In this document: positions 60,501-64,000 of the stretch, piece after piece | Position numbering within the stretch: the stretch's first letter is position 1 | Layout of the letters: every line of letters begins with the position of its first letter | Assembly: GCA_018657065.1 (NCBI GenBank) | Contig: JABHXU010000015.1 | Span: 52,191-116,190 of the forward strand | Direction of reading: 5' to 3' | DNA: 64,000 nt | From: an archaeon | GTDB lineage: Archaea > Nanobdellota > Nanobdellia > Woesearchaeales > GW2011-AR15 | Made by a program: the position numbers and the translations under genes | The notes under the pieces: generated by a model | What the model was told of the DNA's origin: nothing | What the model saw: the letters and a program-made list of their open reading frames with translations, nothing else | Database searches by the model: none

Positions 60501-61342
60501 GTTGGACAGTATACAGGTTTATGAACATTTTTACCATTTTCACAAACAGCTTCATAGAGTTTTCCATATGGTCTATTTGTTGAAAATGAACAATAATCTA
60601 CTGATCCGGAGTTTCCTGATTGAGCTTTACCAACTTGATAATAATTGATTCCACCATCAGAATCTGTGCATGTTTCAGATACACAATCATCAGATAGTAC
60701 AATACCATCATAATTCCAGTCTAAAGAATATACAAAAATTTGGTTATTATTAGCATCTTTAAATCTAATTGAATCATCACCAAAATAGATCCAAGTTCCA
60801 GTATTTGTTTGTGGAGTTTGTCCACCTTTATATTTATCAAAACCATAATTTACCTTATTTGGATTAATTGCTAATCTAATTTCACCTAAGGAACCTAATG
60901 AATATACATCAGATTGATATTCACAATTGTTATCAACTGTGTCTTCATAACTTTTTCCATATGTTAAATCCTTTATAGTAATTTCAGTTTCACCATTAAC
61001 ACATTTGTAATCATCAATTTCTAACATGTGTGTTACTCCATCGTATGTTGTGTATAAAAGTTTAACACCTTCAGGATCCATATAACCATTATGTCCTGAT
61101 AAAAGAAGTGGTTCATCATAATCATCTCCAATTTGGATCTGACCATTGTAATAATAATAAGGAAAATTTACTTCATATCCTTGTTTATTTCTAAAATCTA
61201 TTTGAAATTTATTTCCAAAATAATCGAATTCTAATTCTTCTTTAATATTTTCACAAGTAATAGCATTTGCACTTAATGCTAATAATATAAGTAATGCTGT
61301 AAATATAATATATTTTAATTTTAATTTCATTTTTTCGTTCAC
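57578..61342 (-). CDS. Giant secreted protein: two DsbA-like domains, Kazal domain and CxDSDGG repeats
   Basis: [18 protein letters not shown] and [19 protein letters not shown]sbA-like; [25 protein letters not shown] Kazal; five CxDSDxG motifs. Confidence 0.88.
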   Translation of the reverse strand: [1254 protein letters not shown]

Positions 61343-61522
61343 CTTTTAAATTATTAGTTTCATCATGATTTGTTAGCTGTTATGCTAACTATTTACATTA
61401 TTGTTAAACCAGACCACCTTTTAAATCTTGGGCGGTCCAATAAGGTGTAATAAGAAGAAATAAGTCTTTATTTGATCTAAAAATAATAATAATTGGTCCA
61501 ATTATATAGATTTACCTAAAAA

Positions 61523-62518
61523 TCAGTTGGTTAGCTCTAATTTTTTGAATTTGCCTATTTTTTCAACATCTATGATATGTTTCTTCTCAAGGTTTTCAAT
61601 AACTCTTATTAGCGAAGTTTTAGGAATTCCTACTTCCCTAGAAATCTCGTTTTGGGTTATTCTACAATTTTTTTCCATTAAATATTTGACAACATTTTGT
61701 TCTTTAAAATCAAGAGTTCTCATAATATCATTTGTTCTGTTTCCTGGTTGTGATAAATGAGGTTTTGTTTCAATTTTATTTTTTTCAAATTTTGCTTCTT
61801 TTTTGTTTGTAATTAAAAATATTGAAGCTCCAGCGATTAAAATAAAAACAATGAGAGGCCATAGACTTATTTTTCTTTTATAATTAATAATAGATTTATC
61901 TAATTTAACTTCAATTTGAGAAATTTGACCATGTCCAACAATAACATCTAAGAATCCTGCTCCATCATTAAAATTTGCAAAAACTCTACAATTTCCAATT
62001 GGTGAATATTCATAATTAAATGACCCAAATTTATCAGTTGTTCTTGGATAGTTTTCACCTAAATTATTTGTGCAATCAAATTTCATTTCAGCATTGTTAA
62101 CTAAATTATCAAGATTATCAAGAACCAAACCTTTAATTGATCCAACTTTGAATAATTCAATCTCAACATCATTTATTAGACCATTTTCAAAAACATAGTC
62201 ACCGTAATAATCTTTTCCAGGTGTTTCAAGTAAATCAGTTTTTAATGTCATAAAAATCTGATCTTCACCAAATGAATTTATAACAAATTCTCCTTGATTA
62301 TTTGTAATTACTTCAAATGAATGCTCTTTTTGTTTAATTATAATGCTTAGTATGACAATAGCATTTGCAATTGGTTTTTTTGTTTCTTTTTCGAGCAGTG
62401 ATATTTTTATAGTGTTTTTATCAGGAGGTAAATTTATTGTTGCTTCACTATCTTGAGAATAAGATGTGCTTAGTGAGATTAGAAATAAAAATAGGACAAC
62501 AAGCACTCTTTTTTTCAT
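61523..62518 (-). CDS. Membrane-anchored regulator: extracellular carboxypeptidase-regulatory-like domains, TM, cytoplasmic winged HTH
   Basis: Signal peptide, GSIKGLVLDNLDNLVNNAEMKF, TM, C-terminal NEISREVGIPKTSLIRVIENLEKKHII. Confidence 0.82.
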   Translation of the reverse strand: MKKRVLVVLFLFLISLSTSYSQDSEATINLPPDKNTIKISLLEKETKKPIANAIVILSIIIKQKEHSFEVITNNQGEFVINSFGEDQIFMTLKTDLLETPGKDYYGDYVFENGLINDVEIELFKVGSIKGLVLDNLDNLVNNAEMKFDCTNNLGENYPRTTDKFGSFNYEYSPIGNCRVFANFNDGAGFLDVIVGHGQISQIEVKLDKSIINYKRKISLWPLIVFILIAGASIFLITNKKEAKFEKNKIETKPHLSQPGNRTNDIMRTLDFKEQNVVKYLMEKNCRITQNEISREVGIPKTSLIRVIENLEKKHIIDVEKIGKFKKLELTN

Positions 62519-62570
62519 AATAATTATTATTAATTCAACTTGTTCCTTTTATATTTTATTCTTTATCTTG

Positions 62571-63200
62571 TTATAATTCTAAAACTTCTTTTACTTTGCT
62601 GGCAATTTCATCAATGCTAGATAAAGCACTAACATTTAGAATTTTACCTTGATCTTTATAAAATTCAATCAAAGGTTCTGTTTGTTTTTTGTAAACCTCA
62701 AGTCTAACTTTTACAGATTCAGGTGCATCATCCGGTCTTTGTATTAGTCCGTTTGAACATTTATCACAAATTCCTTCTTTTTGAGGTTTTTTAAACATTA
62801 AATGAAACATTTCTCCACAAGTTTTACATGTTCTTCTTCCTGAAATTCTCTTTACAACTTCTTCTTCATTTAATTCAAAATTAACAACCTTGTCAATATT
62901 TTGAACTGTATCTAAAAACTTTGCTTGTGGAATTGTTCTAGGATAACCATCAAGAATGTAACCTGATTCACAATCATTTCTTTCAAGTCTTTCTTTTGCC
63001 ATTCCATTAGTTACTTCGTCTGGAACTAGATAACCTTGATCCATAAAACTTTGAGCTTTTATTCCTAGTTCAGTTTTATTTTTTATATTTTCTCTAAATA
63101 AATCTCCAGTTGAAATTTGAGGAATATTTACGTTATTAGATAATATTTTTGCTTGTGTTCCTTTTCCTGATCCTGGTGGACCTAAAAATATTAATTTCAT
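62571..63200 (-). CDS. adk: Adenylate kinase (zinc-lid type)
   Basis: GPPGSGKGTQAKIL, GYPRTIPQA, CKTCGEMFH...CDKC. Confidence 0.96.
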   Translation of the reverse strand: MKLIFLGPPGSGKGTQAKILSNNVNIPQISTGDLFRENIKNKTELGIKAQSFMDQGYLVPDEVTNGMAKERLERNDCESGYILDGYPRTIPQAKFLDTVQNIDKVVNFELNEEEVVKRISGRRTCKTCGEMFHLMFKKPQKEGICDKCSNGLIQRPDDAPESVKVRLEVYKKQTEPLIEFYKDQGKILNVSALSSIDEIASKVKEVLEL

Positions 63201-63207
63201 TTATTTA

Positions 63208-63669
63208 TCACCCAAAATAGCTTAAATCATTTTTAATGTCAGTGTCTTTTTCCCATGCTGTTTTTAATTTCGCAACATGTGTTTTAATACTCGGTTTTAA
63301 TTTCACATATGAGTTATAAGAATCAATAATGAATTTAGCATTTTCTTCTTCACCATTATTTATTGATACTAAATTAGAATTTCGTATAATGAGCATTAAT
63401 TCCTTAAACAAAGTGTAAGCTGTCTCTTTTGTATTATCATTTACATATTTTGCTTCGTACAAATCTCTTAGATTAGTTTCAGGTTGAACTATAGTACTCA
63501 TAATCTCTTTATAAAAATCAATCTTTTCAGTTATTTTAATTCTAATTTTTTGAAGAAAGATATAGGATAGTTCTTCAATATCGTCGATGTGAAAATCAAT
63601 ATTTAAATTTTCAAAATCAGGTAGATTATATGTTTTTTTTAATTTATTATATTCTTCTTTTGTTTTCAT
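63208..63669 (-). CDS. Hypothetical helical protein
   Basis: 153 aa ORF, adjacent to adk. Confidence 0.65.
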   Translation of the reverse strand: MKTKEEYNKLKKTYNLPDFENLNIDFHIDDIEELSYIFLQKIRIKITEKIDFYKEIMSTIVQPETNLRDLYEAKYVNDNTKETAYTLFKELMLIIRNSNLVSINNGEEENAKFIIDSYNSYVKLKPSIKTHVAKLKTAWEKDTDIKNDLSYFG

Positions 63670-63743
63670 AACACGATTAGATAAGTGTAAGATATTAAAA
63701 GTTTTTGAAAAAGTTTATATAGAAATTATATAATTGAAATATT

Positions 63744-64000
63744 ATGTGTTTTGCACCGTATGTTTCTTTATCAACATCTATGATTGAATTTTTATTATCA
63801 ATATATTTTTTAACAAAAAATCCTAGGGATAAGTTAAATAGAATGATTGCTCTTATTTCATTTTTACTTGGGCTATATCAATTAAATGAATTTTTGATTT
63901 GCACAACAAGAGCACCAATTTTTACAATACTTGCTATGAGTGTAACAGCTATTTTACCAGCACTAGCAGTATCTTATGCATTAATTATGTGGAGAAAAAA
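63744..64000 (+). CDS. Membrane protein, truncated at window end (MCFAPYVSLSTSMIEFLLSIYF...)
   Basis: Open to window edge, hydrophobic. Confidence 0.6.
   Translation, partial: MCFAPYVSLSTSMIEFLLSIYFLTKNPRDKLNRMIALISFLLGLYQLNEFLICTTRAPIFTILAMSVTAILPALAVSYALIMWRK

Noticed and set aside
60338-60583. Plus-strand ORF opposite the DsbA-Kazal gene
   Set aside because: Fully antisense to a strongly supported CDS
1-64000. CRISPR array, transposase, prophage or rRNA
   Set aside because: No regularly spaced repeats, no transposase/integrase/capsid motifs and no rRNA signatures were seen

Overview
AT-rich archaeal chromosome segment with standard code and dense, often ATGA-overlapping genes. Gene content suggests a DPANN lineage (Woesearchaeota/Pacearchaeota-like); this placement is inference. 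The housekeeping backbone includes valS, translin, dut, tmk, the S13-S4-S11-rpoD-tRNA-Leu-L18e-L13-S9 cluster, an archaeal-type PEP carboxylase, a bacterial-type aspS, corA, a gatC/A/B operon with three extra genes, alaX, mre11, herA, truD and adk. Two tRNAs are recognisable: His(GTG) and Leu(GAG). The accessory part is a set of very large secreted or Cys-rich surface proteins: TSP3 repeats, Asp-box propeller, CxDSDGG repeats, tandem DsbA + Kazal, JAB-like and HEIGHxxxxxH peptidases. The most system-like observations are: (1) two separate, translationally coupled cassettes pairing a KGQIT-type pilin-like protein with a secreted protein ending in or carrying a zinc-peptidase motif; (2) an HTH-LAGLIDADG-HTH protein coupled to aspS behind a palindrome that recurs at a second promoter; (3) an HTH/PIN pair bridged by a 22-codon mini-ORF that duplicates the PIN start; (4) a DsbA-DsbA-Kazal surface protein. 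No CRISPR array, rRNA, transposon or prophage was seen. All domain calls come from reading motifs by eye; no database search was run.
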